A stretch of 59,627 nt of DNA from Bacteroidia bacterium. GTDB taxonomy: Bacteria; Bacteroidota; Bacteroidia; Chitinophagales; Saprospiraceae. This document shows, piece by piece, positions 26,487-35,687 of this stretch (positions within the stretch are counted from its first letter, which is position 1; the number at the start of each line of letters is the position of its first letter). Location of the stretch: contig JAUHXV010000014.1 of the NCBI GenBank assembly GCA_030426765.1, positions 1 through 59,627 on the forward strand. Direction: 5' to 3'. The notes beneath the pieces are model-generated. The model had not been told where the DNA came from. It made no database searches and saw nothing but the letters and a program-made list of their open reading frames with translations. A program made the position numbers and the translations under genes.

Positions 26487-26494
26487 TATATTTG
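26487..26494 (+). promoter_or_regulatory. -7 element of the DnaE-type polymerase gene
   Basis: TATATTTG matches TAnnTTTG exactly and ends 7 nt before the ATG at 26502, predicting a leaderless or nearly leaderless transcript. Confidence 0.55.
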
Positions 26495-26501
26495 CCTTCC
26501 C

Positions 26502-29447
26502 ATGTATCTCAACGGCCATTCCTATTACTCGTTCAAATACGGGACGCTGTCGCCGGAGCAACTCGCAGAAGGCGCCTCCCGCAGAGGCATCACCGCCATG
26601 GCCCTCACCGATATCAATAACACCTCCTGCGCCGTAGCCTGGATCACCGAATGCCGCAAACGCGATATCAAGCCCGTCATCGGCATCGAGTTTCGATACG
26701 AAGGACAATACCTCTATACCGGCCTGGCCCGCAATGCCGAAGGATGGCGAGAACTATGCGAATTACTCACTACCTGTTCACTCGAAGACCTGCCCCTGCC
26801 CCAAAGACCCCCGGAAATGGAGCATGTATATATTATATACAGACCGACCACCTCGATTCCCGAAAACCTGCGCTCCTATGAGTACATCGGCGTAAAGCCC
26901 GTGGAAGCCAACGGGCTTTACTCTTCTGTACTGCGCGATCACCTCCCCCGCCTCGTCGTGTGGCAACCCATCACCTTCGAAGACGAGACCGGCTACAAAG
27001 TGCATAAGCTGATGCGCTGCGTCGACCTCAATATTATGCTGGGACAGCTCGACGACGACCAACACGCCAGCCCGGACGAACACTGGGTGAGCCGCGAATA
27101 CATCGACAACGCATTCCGCGCCTATCCCCAGATCCTCCGCAATACTGAAGAGATGCTCTACCACTGCACGGCAGAACTTCCTGTTGGCAGCACCAACAAC
27201 CGGCAGACCTTTACAGGGTCAGAACGCGATGATCACCAGTTGCTCATGAAACTCGCACGCGAAGGATGCCGACGCCGCTACGGGCCGCAAAACACAAAAG
27301 CCGCCGCCCGCATGGAGAGCGAACTGAAAGTAATCCGCCAGCTTAAGTTTCCACCTTACTTTCTCATCACATGGGATATCATCCGCTATGCGCAGACAGC
27401 CGGTTACCACCACGTCGGCAGAGGAAGCGGAGCCAACTCCCTCGTGGCATACTGCCTCGGTATCACGGATGTGGATCCGCTCGAACTGGATCTCTACTTC
27501 GAGCGATTTATCAATCCACATCGGTCTTCACCTCCCGATTTTGACATTGACTTTTCGTGGGACGAGCGCGATGATGTCACGGATTATATTTTCAAGCGCT
27601 ACGGACAGCGGCACACGGCCCTGCTGGCCACCTACAATACCTTTAAAGGCCGCTCCATCATCCGCGAACTCGGCAAAGTCGTCGGACTCCCCAAAGCCGA
27701 TATCGATGCGATTGTTCACGCACCGCTGGCAGACGACACGCACCATCCGTATGCGCGCCACATCTTTCGGTACGGCGCGATGATCGAACGATTTCCAAAC
27801 TACCTCTCGATCCATGCGGGAGGCGTACTGGTCAGCGAGCGGCCGATCACCTATCACACCGCCCTGCAGATGATGCCGAAAGGGTTTCCGATCACCCACT
27901 TCGATATGTACCACGGCGAAGACCTCGGATTTCATAAATACGATGTCCTGAGTCAGCGCGGACTCGGTCATATTAAAGATGCCGTCAGGCTCGTGCGCAG
28001 CAACCAGGGCAAATCGATCGACATACACGATGTGGCGACCATCAAAGAAGACAAGCGCGTCAAAGCACAGCTCTATTCCGGGCAGTGCATTGGTTGCTTT
28101 TATATCGAATCCCCGGCGATGCGCGGCCTGCTGACCAAATTGCACTGCGATAACTATATCCACCTCGTGGCGGCGAGTTCAATTATCCGCCCGGGCGTAG
28201 CCAAAAGCGGTATGATGCGCGAATACATCAAACGGTATCATGAGCCCGATACCGTAGAGTACCTGCATCCGGTTTTTGAAGAACACCTCGGCGAGACTTT
28301 CGGCGTGATGGTCTACCAGGAAGATGTGATGAAGATCGTCCACCATTTTGCGGGATTGGATCTCGACGAGTCGGATGTCCTGCGTCGCATTATGACCGGC
28401 AAGAAAAAAACTTCGGATACGTTTCGCAAGCTGATGGAAAAATTCTGGCGCAATTGCCGCGCGCGCGGATATCCGGAAGAGCTCATCGGGGAGGTGTGGC
28501 GACAGGTCGAGAGTTTTTCGGGCTATTCGTTTTGCAAAGCACACTCAGCGAGTTTTGCGGTGGAGAGTTTTCAAAGTCTGTATCTCAAGACCTACTATCC
28601 GCTCGAGTTTATGGTCGGCGTGATCAACAATTTTGGCGGCTTTTATTCGACAGAGTATTACGTCCATGAAGCGCGGATGTGCGGGGCGAAGATTGAGGCG
28701 CCATGTGTCAACTACAGTCTTAACCTCACGCATATCTACGACACGAAGATCTATCTGGGGTTTATTCACATCCAGTCGCTGGAGCGTACCGTTGCGCACC
28801 GCATCGTTGAAGAGCGCATGCACAACGGCCCGTATCAAAGTCTTGAAGATTTCGTTGGCCGCGTAGAGATCGGGCGCGAGCAACTCGATCTGCTGATTCG
28901 CATCGGTGCTTTTCGCTGGACCGGACAGACCAAGTGCGAACTCATGTGGCAGAAATACGCCGTGCACAATCCGCAGGCACAGCAGGTAACGGGACAGCCC
29001 GTTTTGTTTGATAAGAGTACGCACGTGGATTACGTTCTGCCGGCCCTCGAAGAAAGTGTGTATGATCAGGCCTACGACGAGATCGAGCTCCTCGGATTTC
29101 CGTTGTGCAGTCCGTTTGAACTCTTGCAGGAGCGCCCGAAAAAAAAGATAGTCCTGACCAAAGACCTCGATGCACTCATTCATAAGCGCGTCTGCATGCT
29201 GGGCTATTATGTGACGCGAAAACCGGTAACCACCTCCAATGGCAAACTCATGAGTTTCGGCACCTGGCTCGATGAAGAAGGCCGGTATTTTGACACCACG
29301 CATTTCCCACCCTCACTGGAGCGCTATCCCCTGAAAGGAAAAGGCCTTTACTTGTTGTACGGCAAGGTGACCGAGGACTTCGACTTTGCCAGCCTCGAAG
29401 TAGACGCACTGGAAAAGTTGCCCTACCGAAAAGACGCCCGCTACTAA
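26502..29447 (+). CDS. Second DNA polymerase III alpha subunit (DnaE2/ImuC-like, short form)
   Basis: A 981-aa C-family polymerase. The N-terminal PHP domain is degenerate: the usual HxH is NGH and TDH is TDI, so it probably lacks metal-dependent activity. The palm has GRGSGANSLVAY and PDFDIDF (about residues 346-351) with the catalytic aspartates; fingers, thumb and the tandem HhH region (YQSLEDFVGRV..EQLDLLIRIGAF) follow, and a C-terminal OB fold. It is shorter than replicative DnaE (about 1160 aa) and lacks the long C-terminal clamp-loader-binding region. In Bacteroidota this form is usually part of a damage-inducible mutagenesis set with a Y-family polymerase; no such partner is adjacent here. 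A paired operator upstream supports inducible control. Confidence 0.88.
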   Translation: MYLNGHSYYSFKYGTLSPEQLAEGASRRGITAMALTDINNTSCAVAWITECRKRDIKPVIGIEFRYEGQYLYTGLARNAEGWRELCELLTTCSLEDLPLPQRPPEMEHVYIIYRPTTSIPENLRSYEYIGVKPVEANGLYSSVLRDHLPRLVVWQPITFEDETGYKVHKLMRCVDLNIMLGQLDDDQHASPDEHWVSREYIDNAFRAYPQILRNTEEMLYHCTAELPVGSTNNRQTFTGSERDDHQLLMKLAREGCRRRYGPQNTKAAARMESELKVIRQLKFPPYFLITWDIIRYAQTAGYHHVGRGSGANSLVAYCLGITDVDPLELDLYFERFINPHRSSPPDFDIDFSWDERDDVTDYIFKRYGQRHTALLATYNTFKGRSIIRELGKVVGLPKADIDAIVHAPLADDTHHPYARHIFRYGAMIERFPNYLSIHAGGVLVSERPITYHTALQMMPKGFPITHFDMYHGEDLGFHKYDVLSQRGLGHIKDAVRLVRSNQGKSIDIHDVATIKEDKRVKAQLYSGQCIGCFYIESPAMRGLLTKLHCDNYIHLVAASSIIRPGVAKSGMMREYIKRYHEPDTVEYLHPVFEEHLGETFGVMVYQEDVMKIVHHFAGLDLDESDVLRRIMTGKKKTSDTFRKLMEKFWRNCRARGYPEELIGEVWRQVESFSGYSFCKAHSASFAVESFQSLYLKTYYPLEFMVGVINNFGGFYSTEYYVHEARMCGAKIEAPCVNYSLNLTHIYDTKIYLGFIHIQSLERTVAHRIVEERMHNGPYQSLEDFVGRVEIGREQLDLLIRIGAFRWTGQTKCELMWQKYAVHNPQAQQVTGQPVLFDKSTHVDYVLPALEESVYDQAYDEIELLGFPLCSPFELLQERPKKKIVLTKDLDALIHKRVCMLGYYVTRKPVTTSNGKLMSFGTWLDEEGRYFDTTHFPPSLERYPLKGKGLYLLYGKVTEDFDFASLEVDALEKLPYRKDARY

Positions 29448-29902
29448 ATAAGTGAAGAGTGAAGAGTGAAAATTCAGGTCCGCGCTTCAGCGCCGGACCA
29501 CTTTTAGTAAAACGCTCCCCGTGCTTCAGCTCGGGGATAAAACAAGTCACCACAAACCAGAGCGGCAAAACCTTACCCCGTGCTTCAGCTCGGGGCTGCG
29601 AGGCAAACCAGAGCGGCAAAACCTTACCCCGTGCTTTAGCTCGGGGCTTACGCAAGCAAGAAGAAGCAACCTCAAAGAGAAGACGCCTCCCCGTGCTTCA
29701 GCTCGGGGATAAAACAATCCAATGCAAACCAGAGCGGCAAAACCTTACCCCGTGCTTCAGCTCGGGGCTGCAAAGCAAACCAGAGCGGCAAAACCCTTCC
29801 CCGCGCTTTAGCTCGGGGCTTGTGCAAGTAAGTAGAAGTACGCTAAAAGGAAGACCCTCCGCTCTCCGCCCTTCGCTCTCCGCCCTCCGCTTCAGGAGAA
29901 AA
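29448..29902. repeat. REP array downstream of the DnaE-type gene
   Basis: Six copies of the palindrome CCCCGTGCTTCAGCTCGGGG or close variants start at about 29517, 29576, 29626, 29692, 29745 and 29800. Spacers repeat the phrase CAAACCAGAGCGGCAAAACC. A different hairpin GGTCCGCGCTTCAGCGCCGGACC lies at about 29477-29499. The array ends with CTCTCCG/CCCTTCG heptamers (29858-29893). No gene is supported. Confidence 0.85.
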
Positions 29903-30877
29903 CTAAAACTTAAACACAGGCCCAAACCCGTGGGTGCCGGCATCGGTCGTTACGACATTACTGACTTTATACCTATCAGGTACGCGATCCCAGTCAGAAT
30001 ATAAGTTGCCTTCGATCAGGTAGCGGCTCGGAGGATCGGCAGTGCCATTTTGGGGGGTCATAATAGAATAGGAGTATTGAGGGGCGGTTTCTCCGGCTTT
30101 GTCGCCGTGTAATACCAACTCGTGATATCCGTCTCCATCGACATCATTGGCGATCCAGTCGAGTTGCAGAATGCGATTATAACTCCCGTCGGCAATCATC
30201 TTTTTAATTTCTGCATTGAAACTGACTATGATCTCTTCCGCACCGGGGATGTTTTTGCGAATCGCAAAATGAAGTGGAAGCGTGAGGAGGGTAGCCGTTC
30301 CAATTTCGAGGTGTTCGGAAGCTTCCTGGCTTTGGTATTGGACGAGGTATTGAATCAGGAGCGCATCTGCAAGCATGTAGTCGGTCTCTCCTTCTAACAG
30401 ACGATCGAGATTCTGCTGATCGCTTACGCCCATGACGAGTTCGATGTCACGGCCTTCGTCGAGCAGGGCGCCATAGGCATAGCTTTCGACGACCGCGATG
30501 CGTTTTCCATTTAAGTCGGAGAGTGTCGTTGCGCTGACATCGCTTCCTTTCTTCCCTACGAGAATGAGGCGGTTTTCGAGATAGGGATCGGAAAAGAGCA
30601 GGTGTTTTTCGCGATCGGGGCTGCGCCACAAAGCTGCGCTGCCGTCAAAGGTTTCATCACCGATGCCGCGCAGCACGTCCTTGAAAGTGAGGATATCCGT
30701 ATAGGCATCGACATTGGTTCGGAAAAGGGCTTCATGGACCAGATTCAAGGCAAAAGAGTGATTGCCAATTTGATCAGTAAAAGGAGGCCATACATCAGAG
30801 GCTAGTTTTAATTCAGCCGTCTGACTGTAGAGTAGGGGAGAGATCAGGAAGAGGGCAAATGCCAGGACATGTTTCAT
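29903..30877 (-). CDS. Periplasmic solute-binding protein, family 3
   Basis: The frame extends to 30961, but ATG 30877 (324 aa) starts a signal peptide (MKHVLAFALFLISPLLYSQ), so this start is chosen. The mature part matches SBP_bac_3/amino-acid-binding proteins: LKLASDVWPPFTDQ, the lobe-1 block RIAVVESYAYG, the QNLDRLLEGETDYMLADALLIQYL segment and LPLHFAIRKN. No ABC permease is nearby, so it may act as a stand-alone sensor or binding protein. About 75 C-terminal residues (VDGDGYHELVLHGDKAGET...) are outside the usual domain and include a calcium-binding-like DVDGDGYHE. Confidence 0.82.
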   Translation of the reverse strand: MKHVLAFALFLISPLLYSQTAELKLASDVWPPFTDQIGNHSFALNLVHEALFRTNVDAYTDILTFKDVLRGIGDETFDGSAALWRSPDREKHLLFSDPYLENRLILVGKKGSDVSATTLSDLNGKRIAVVESYAYGALLDEGRDIELVMGVSDQQNLDRLLEGETDYMLADALLIQYLVQYQSQEASEHLEIGTATLLTLPLHFAIRKNIPGAEEIIVSFNAEIKKMIADGSYNRILQLDWIANDVDGDGYHELVLHGDKAGETAPQYSYSIMTPQNGTADPPSRYLIEGNLYSDWDRVPDRYKVSNVVTTDAGTHGFGPVFKF

Positions 30878-31029
30878 AGGTATGTTTCTTGGCGAGCAAA
30901 ATCGGAAGAATAACCCGATTGACAAAATGGATGCTGAGGAGATCCTTTTACAGAGAAGCAAAACCTAAGCCCCGCTATTTTAAGCAGAACAATACTCCGA
31001 CATTTATGCACTACACCTTGTAGGTTCTT

Positions 31030-31426
31030 GCAAAGCCGCAAAGTACAATGCCGACAGAATGCATCCTATACTACAGTTTATTGACTACCCTGTGAATGCC
31101 ATTTTTAATAAACACCTCATTAAAATTGATCAGCAGACCTGACTTAAGTTTCGTGAGTTTTTTCTCGCGCAGAGCCGCAGTTTTGGAAGAAAGGATTACA
31201 AATTGTTTACTACTCTGACAATCCGAATTTTACGCTGTTTCATTTGGTTCTCGCAAAGCCGCAAAGTACAATGCCGACAGAATGCATCCTACACTACAGT
31301 TTATTGACTACCCTGTGAATGCCATTTTTAATAAACACCTCTTTAAAATTGGTCAGCAGCCCTGACTTAAGTTTCGTGAGTTTTTTCTCGCGCAGAGCCG
31401 TAGAGCCGCAGTTTTGGAAGAAAGGA
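31030..31426. repeat. 223-bp tandem repeat containing GxxExxY gene tails
   Basis: Two copies, starting at about 31031 and 31254, are 223 bp apart and closely similar. On the minus strand each encodes the end of a GxxExxY protein (LKSGLL.NF.EVFIKNGI and HRVVNKL with a stop at 31071-31073 and 31294-31296), followed by CGCAGAGCCGCAG-type spacer. They are therefore tandem copies of the 3' end of a gene like the one at 31427-31810 and not functional genes. The remainder of the gap (30878-31029) shows nothing recognisable. Confidence 0.85.
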
Positions 31427-31810
31427 TCATAAATTATTAACTACTCTGGTTATGCCTTCTTTTAACAAGACTTCATTGAAATTAATAAGAAGCCCCAATT
31501 TAATATTGGTAAGTTTTAAATAGGTAAGTAAAATCTTTGGGTACGTCTTTGCCATTATATCAACAGATTTAAGCTCAACGATGACTTTTTTTTCAACAAT
31601 TACATCAGGCCTGAACCCCAGATCCATTTTAATGTCTTTCCAATAAACAGGGATGCCTTTTTGTCTGACAAATTCAAACCCCTTTTGATGAAGTTCGAAG
31701 CATAAAATTTCCTCGTAAACAGATTCAAGCAATCCAGGTCCAAGGTTAGAGTGGATTTCAAAGCATATTTTGATAATCGCTCCTGATATTTCATTTTCAT
31801 GCAATGGCAT
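31427..31810 (-). CDS. GxxExxY family protein (PDDEXK-like)
   Basis: A 127-aa protein with the eponymous motif GLLESVY (G-x-x-E-x-x-Y, about residues 25-31) and the PD-(D/E)XK-like block GFRPDVIVEKKVIVELKS, containing D, E and K in nuclease-like spacing. Proteins of this family (PF13366) are abundant and multicopy in Bacteroidota and of unknown function. Full length. Two decayed tail copies lie just downstream. Confidence 0.88.
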   Translation of the reverse strand: MPLHENEISGAIIKICFEIHSNLGPGLLESVYEEILCFELHQKGFEFVRQKGIPVYWKDIKMDLGFRPDVIVEKKVIVELKSVDIMAKTYPKILLTYLKLTNIKLGLLINFNEVLLKEGITRVVNNL

Positions 31811-32284
31811 AGTCGGATCTTTGGATTAGTCTAAAGAAAGATTACAAACAGTATATTAAGTAGTGTCTTAAATATCTCAAATCATTACTCTGAATCCATT
31901 AATTCTTTCAATGCATAAGGAAAGTTTTAAACCGCGTCTCCGCGCCCCTGCGTGCTAAAAAAAAGAAATTGCCGGCCTGCTACCTTTGTCTCTCCAGGTA
32001 TATTATATACCCTTGGAGACTCCTGACCTACTACCATCGACCAATTCTCCACCAAACCGGTATTCAATTCTGTTTTTCTATAGTGCAAAAAGGCCCCTTA
32101 TTTCCTATGAAAAACCGTTAGGATCAAAATATTTGTGCGATATTTTTACTGATTATCAACCACTTACAAAGGTGGAAAGGAAAAATCTTTGTAAAAGGCT
32201 ATGTGGTCTGGGGTACAAAAAGCTACCTTTGCGACCCGCTTTGAAAAGGCGGATTTGAGTCAATCAATTTAAAAATCTATCGCT
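31811..32284. other. Intergenic region with ribosomal-operon promoter
   Basis: An open frame at 31986-32258 has no protein-like features and is left out. Two exact TAnnTTTG motifs occur: TACCTTTG at 31981-31988 and TACCTTTG at 32224-32231. The second lies about 54 nt before the rplM start and is the likely promoter of the ribosomal operon. Confidence 0.5.
32224..32231 (+). promoter_or_regulatory. -7 element of the rplM-rpsI-rpsB-tsf operon
   Basis: TACCTTTG is an exact match to TAnnTTTG. Transcription would start near 32236, leaving a leader of about 49 nt. A clear -33 TTG is not seen. Confidence 0.5.
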
Positions 32285-32725
32285 GTGAATACATTAAGCT
32301 ATAAAACACGGTCCGTCAGAAACGAAGACGTCAACCGGAAGTGGTTTGTCATCGACGCTGAAGGACAGGTCATGGGCCGTATGTGCACCCGCATCGCCAC
32401 CGTGCTGCGCGGCAAGCACCACCCGGAATACACCCCCCATGTGGATACCGGCGACACTGTCATCGTGATCAACGCAGCAAAAGTGCGTTTTACCGGTAAC
32501 AAGGAAAATGCCAAGACCTACCAGACCTATTCCGGATACCCCGGAGGACAAAAAGAACTGACAGCCGCCCAGCTGCGTGCCCGCAAACCGGAGCGCCTGG
32601 TCGAACTCGCCGTTAAAGGCATGCTGCCGAAAAATAAACTCGGCAACGCCATGTTTAAAAAACTGTTTGTCTACGCCGGCCCGGAACACCCGCATGCTGC
32701 ACAAAAACCTGAACCACTGGTTTAA
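32285..32725 (+). CDS. rplM: 50S ribosomal protein L13
   Basis: A 146-aa protein with family hallmarks [32 protein letters not shown] and [11 protein letters not shown]. The start is GTG (32285). It assembles early into the 50S subunit. First gene of the conserved Bacteroidota order rplM-rpsI-rpsB-tsf; 38 bp separate it from rpsI. Confidence 0.98.
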   Translation: MNTLSYKTRSVRNEDVNRKWFVIDAEGQVMGRMCTRIATVLRGKHHPEYTPHVDTGDTVIVINAAKVRFTGNKENAKTYQTYSGYPGGQKELTAAQLRARKPERLVELAVKGMLPKNKLGNAMFKKLFVYAGPEHPHAAQKPEPLV

Positions 32726-32763
32726 TTAAATAATATCAAAGACAGTCTAAAGACATCATATAT

Positions 32764-33150
32764 ATGGAGACAATTAATGCGATCGGACGTCGAAAAGCCT
32801 CAGTAGCCCGGGTATACGTATCCAACGGCACTGGCAAGATCAAGATCAATGGACGCGATTATACGGAGTACTTCCCACTACAGCACATCAGTGCCCACGT
32901 GGTCGCTCCGCTGAAAGAAATCGATGCCCTGGCTACCTATGACGTAAAAGTCAATGTCAGCGGTGGCGGTTTCAGAGGCCAATCCGAAGCCATCCGCCTC
33001 GGTTTGTCCAGAGCCCTGGTGAAAATCAACGCGGAACACCGCGGTCCGTTGAAGATCAAGAAGTATCTCACCAGAGATGCCCGAGTTGTGGAACGTAAGA
33101 AATTTGGTAAGCCTAAAGCACGAAAGAGCTTCCAGTTTTCAAAACGTTAA
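32764..33150 (+). CDS. rpsI: 30S ribosomal protein S9
   Basis: A 128-aa protein with NAIGRRKASVARVYV, SGGGFRGQSEAIRLGLSRAL and the basic C-terminal tail KARKSFQFSKR that reaches P-site tRNA. It follows rplM and precedes rpsB by 39 bp. Confidence 0.98.
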   Translation: METINAIGRRKASVARVYVSNGTGKIKINGRDYTEYFPLQHISAHVVAPLKEIDALATYDVKVNVSGGGFRGQSEAIRLGLSRALVKINAEHRGPLKIKKYLTRDARVVERKKFGKPKARKSFQFSKR

Positions 33151-33189
33151 TCATTCCCATTTTATCACCAAAACATTAATACATCCATC

Positions 33190-33909
33190 ATGGATAAACC
33201 ATCATATCAGGAGTTATTGGAGGCTGGCGTTCACTTCGGTCACATGCGCAGCAAGTGGAATCCCAAAATGCGTCAGTACATTTTTATGGAGCGCAAAGGC
33301 ATCCACATCATTGACCTCAACCGGACTTCAGAATGCCTGGAGACTGCCGCTAACGCCTTAAAATCAATGGCCCGCTCAGGAAAGAAAGTCCTGTTTGTCG
33401 CCACAAAAAAACAGGCCCGCGAAATCATCGCCGAAGGCGCCCGTCAGGTCAATATGCCCTATGTCACCGACCGCTGGTTGGGAGGAATGATGACCAATTT
33501 CGCAACCATCCGCCGCTCTGTCAAGAAGATGAATAATCTCGAGCAGATGCTGTCCGATGGTACGCTGTCCAGTACCACCAAAAAGGAAAGACTGACCCTG
33601 ACACGCGAAATGAACAAGCTAAACAAAGTACTCGGCGGTATCTCCGATATCAACCGACTGCCACATGCTGTCTTTATCGTGGATATCGGTCGCGAACACC
33701 TGGCCCTGGCCGAAGCAAAGAAGCTCGGTATCAAAACCTTCGCCATGGTGGATACAAACGCAGATCCAAACCTCGTCGACTTCCCGATTCCGGCCAATGA
33801 CGATTCTTCACGCTCCATTTCCTATATCACCAACTACATCACCAGCGCGATCAAAGAAGGGCTGGCTGAACGCGGAAAGGAAAAAGAAGAAACAGAAGCA
33901 ACGGCTTAA
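33190..33909 (+). CDS. rpsB: 30S ribosomal protein S2
   Basis: A 239-aa protein with EAGVHFGHMRSKWNPKM, FVATKKQAREII, RWLGGMMTNF and DTNADPNLVDFPIPAND, all diagnostic of S2. It is followed by tsf after 57 bp, the near-universal rpsB-tsf pair. Confidence 0.98.
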   Translation: MDKPSYQELLEAGVHFGHMRSKWNPKMRQYIFMERKGIHIIDLNRTSECLETAANALKSMARSGKKVLFVATKKQAREIIAEGARQVNMPYVTDRWLGGMMTNFATIRRSVKKMNNLEQMLSDGTLSSTTKKERLTLTREMNKLNKVLGGISDINRLPHAVFIVDIGREHLALAEAKKLGIKTFAMVDTNADPNLVDFPIPANDDSSRSISYITNYITSAIKEGLAERGKEKEETEATA

Positions 33910-33966
33910 TACCGGAGACACGACGCATCGACAATTAATCATTTCATTCATCAATAAAATACCTTA

Positions 33967-34797
33967 ATGAGTACGATATCCGCATCAGATGTCAAGAAGC
34001 TCCGGGATATGACCGGTGCAGGCATGATGGACTGTAAAGCCGCCCTGGCTGAGGCCAATGGCGACATGGAAAAAGCCATCGAAATTCTTCGTTTGAAAGG
34101 ACAAAAATTATCCGTGAAACGCGCAGAACGCGAAGCCAAAGAAGGTGTCGTGTATGCATTGGTTTCCGATGACAGTAAGAAAGGCGTAGTGATCAGACTG
34201 AGTTCTGAAACTGACTTCGTAGCCAAAAACGAAGACTTCGTCAATCTCGCTAAAGAATTTACACAAATCGCACTGGACAAATTTCCAGGCAGCCTGGAAG
34301 AACTCCTGGCACTGCCCTACGACGGCATCACCATCGGTGAGAAAGTCACTGAGCAAGTAGGCGTCATCGGCGAGAAAATTGAACTGGCCGACTACGAACG
34401 ACTCGAAGCTGACCAGGTGGTATCATACATTCACATGGGCAACAAAGCCGGTGTGATCCTGGGACTCAACAATACCGACCCTAAGTTTAAAGAAGCCGGC
34501 AGAGATGTCGCCATGCAGGTCGTGGCGATGAAGCCTGTTGCCCTGGACAAAGACGGTGTCGACGCTTCCATCATAGAGAAAGAAGTAGAGATCGGAAAGG
34601 AAGTAGCACGTAGTGAAGGCAAACCGGAAGAGATGCTGGAGAAAATTGCCATGGGTAAACTGAATAAGTTTTTCAAAGAAAATACCCTGATGGCCCAGGC
34701 CTTCGTAAAGGACAGCAGTAAGTCTGTGGACCAGTACCTGCGAGGCATGGATAGTAACCTGACCGTGACGGGATTCAAACACGTCAAACTGGGTTAA
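33967..34797 (+). CDS. tsf: Elongation factor Ts
   Basis: A 276-aa protein. The N-terminal UBA-like domain contains KKLRDMTGAGMMDCKAAL; the core includes SSETDFVAKNEDFV, the segment that displaces GDP from EF-Tu. Last gene before the terminator at 34818-34844, so the ribosomal operon probably ends here. Confidence 0.98.
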   Translation: MSTISASDVKKLRDMTGAGMMDCKAALAEANGDMEKAIEILRLKGQKLSVKRAEREAKEGVVYALVSDDSKKGVVIRLSSETDFVAKNEDFVNLAKEFTQIALDKFPGSLEELLALPYDGITIGEKVTEQVGVIGEKIELADYERLEADQVVSYIHMGNKAGVILGLNNTDPKFKEAGRDVAMQVVAMKPVALDKDGVDASIIEKEVEIGKEVARSEGKPEEMLEKIAMGKLNKFFKENTLMAQAFVKDSSKSVDQYLRGMDSNLTVTGFKHVKLG

Positions 34798-34817
34798 TAC
34801 CGGGAAAAAAGAAAAAG

Positions 34818-34844
34818 GCGGATCATTTATGATTCGCTTTTTTT
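34818..34844 (+). terminator. Rho-independent terminator after tsf
   Basis: GCGGATCAT-TT-ATGATTCGC forms a 9-bp stem (one G-T pair) followed by seven T residues, 20 bp after the tsf stop. It separates tsf from pyrH. Confidence 0.85.
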
Positions 34845-34912
34845 ATGCCCATCCGTTTCGATCCAAACGACAATTCCAAAAAAGCTACCTAAATTAGACG
34901 CACAATTCCATT

Positions 34913-35623
34913 ATGCCCAGATTTAAAAGAGTACTTCTAAAGCTAAGTGGTGAGACCCTGATGGGTGATCAGACATTTGGCATCCACCCCGAACAACTCA
35001 AGCACTACGCGTCCGAGATTAAAGCCATCGCCGACCTGGGCGTCGAAGTAGCCATTGTGATTGGCGGCGGAAATATTTTTCGCGGATTGCAGGCAGAAGC
35101 CACGGGCATTGAAAAAGTACAGGGCGACTACATGGGTATGCTCGCTACGGTCATCAATGGAATGGCCCTGCAGAGTGCCATCGAAAATCTCGGCCTCTTT
35201 ACCCGACTGATCTCCGCCATCGAAATGAAAGCGATCGCCGAACCCTATATCCGCCGAAGAGCCATCCGCCATCTCGAGAAAAAACGGATCCTCATCTTCA
35301 GCGCCGGCACAGGCAATCCATATTTCACCACAGATAGCGCGGCAGCACTGCGCGCCAACGAAATCAACGCAGAAGTCATCCTTAAAGGCACACGTGTGGA
35401 TGGCATCTATACCGCAGATCCGGAAAAAAATAAAGACGCCACCAAAATCGATGAGATCACGTTCACCAAAGCGATCCGCGACGGACTCGGCATCATGGAT
35501 ATGACCGCCTTTACGCTTTGTCAGGAAAACAACCTGCCGATTATCGTTTTTGATATCAACCATCCCGGCAACCTGCGGCGCATCATTGAAGGTGAAAAAC
35601 TGGGTACACTCGTCAGTCAGTAA
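34913..35623 (+). CDS. pyrH: UMP kinase
   Basis: A 236-aa amino-acid-kinase-fold enzyme: KLSGETLMGD, IVIGGGNIFRG, and TVINGMALQSA; C-terminal ADPEKNKDATKIDEI as in other bacterial UMP kinases. It phosphorylates UMP to UDP in pyrimidine synthesis. Downstream of tsf as in many bacteria, but a terminator lies between them, so it probably has its own promoter. Confidence 0.97.
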   Translation: MPRFKRVLLKLSGETLMGDQTFGIHPEQLKHYASEIKAIADLGVEVAIVIGGGNIFRGLQAEATGIEKVQGDYMGMLATVINGMALQSAIENLGLFTRLISAIEMKAIAEPYIRRRAIRHLEKKRILIFSAGTGNPYFTTDSAAALRANEINAEVILKGTRVDGIYTADPEKNKDATKIDEITFTKAIRDGLGIMDMTAFTLCQENNLPIIVFDINHPGNLRRIIEGEKLGTLVSQ

Positions 35624-35636
35624 CGGAGTGATACAA

Positions 35637-35644
35637 TAATTTTG
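35637..35644 (+). promoter_or_regulatory. Candidate -7 element upstream of the small secreted protein gene
   Basis: TAATTTTG matches TAnnTTTG, 44 nt before the GTG at 35688. No -33 element is evident. Confidence 0.35.
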
Positions 35645-35687
35645 CAGCGCATCCATTTTACTTTCAGGTCGCTTTCATAATACTTAC

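Noticed and set aside
29459..30004. 181-aa open frame after the DnaE-type gene
   Set aside because: It translates the six-copy REP array; repeated peptide phrases mirror the palindromes.
31986..32258. 90-aa open frame upstream of rplM
   Set aside because: No family-like or compositional signal, and it starts on the TACCTTTG promoter motif.
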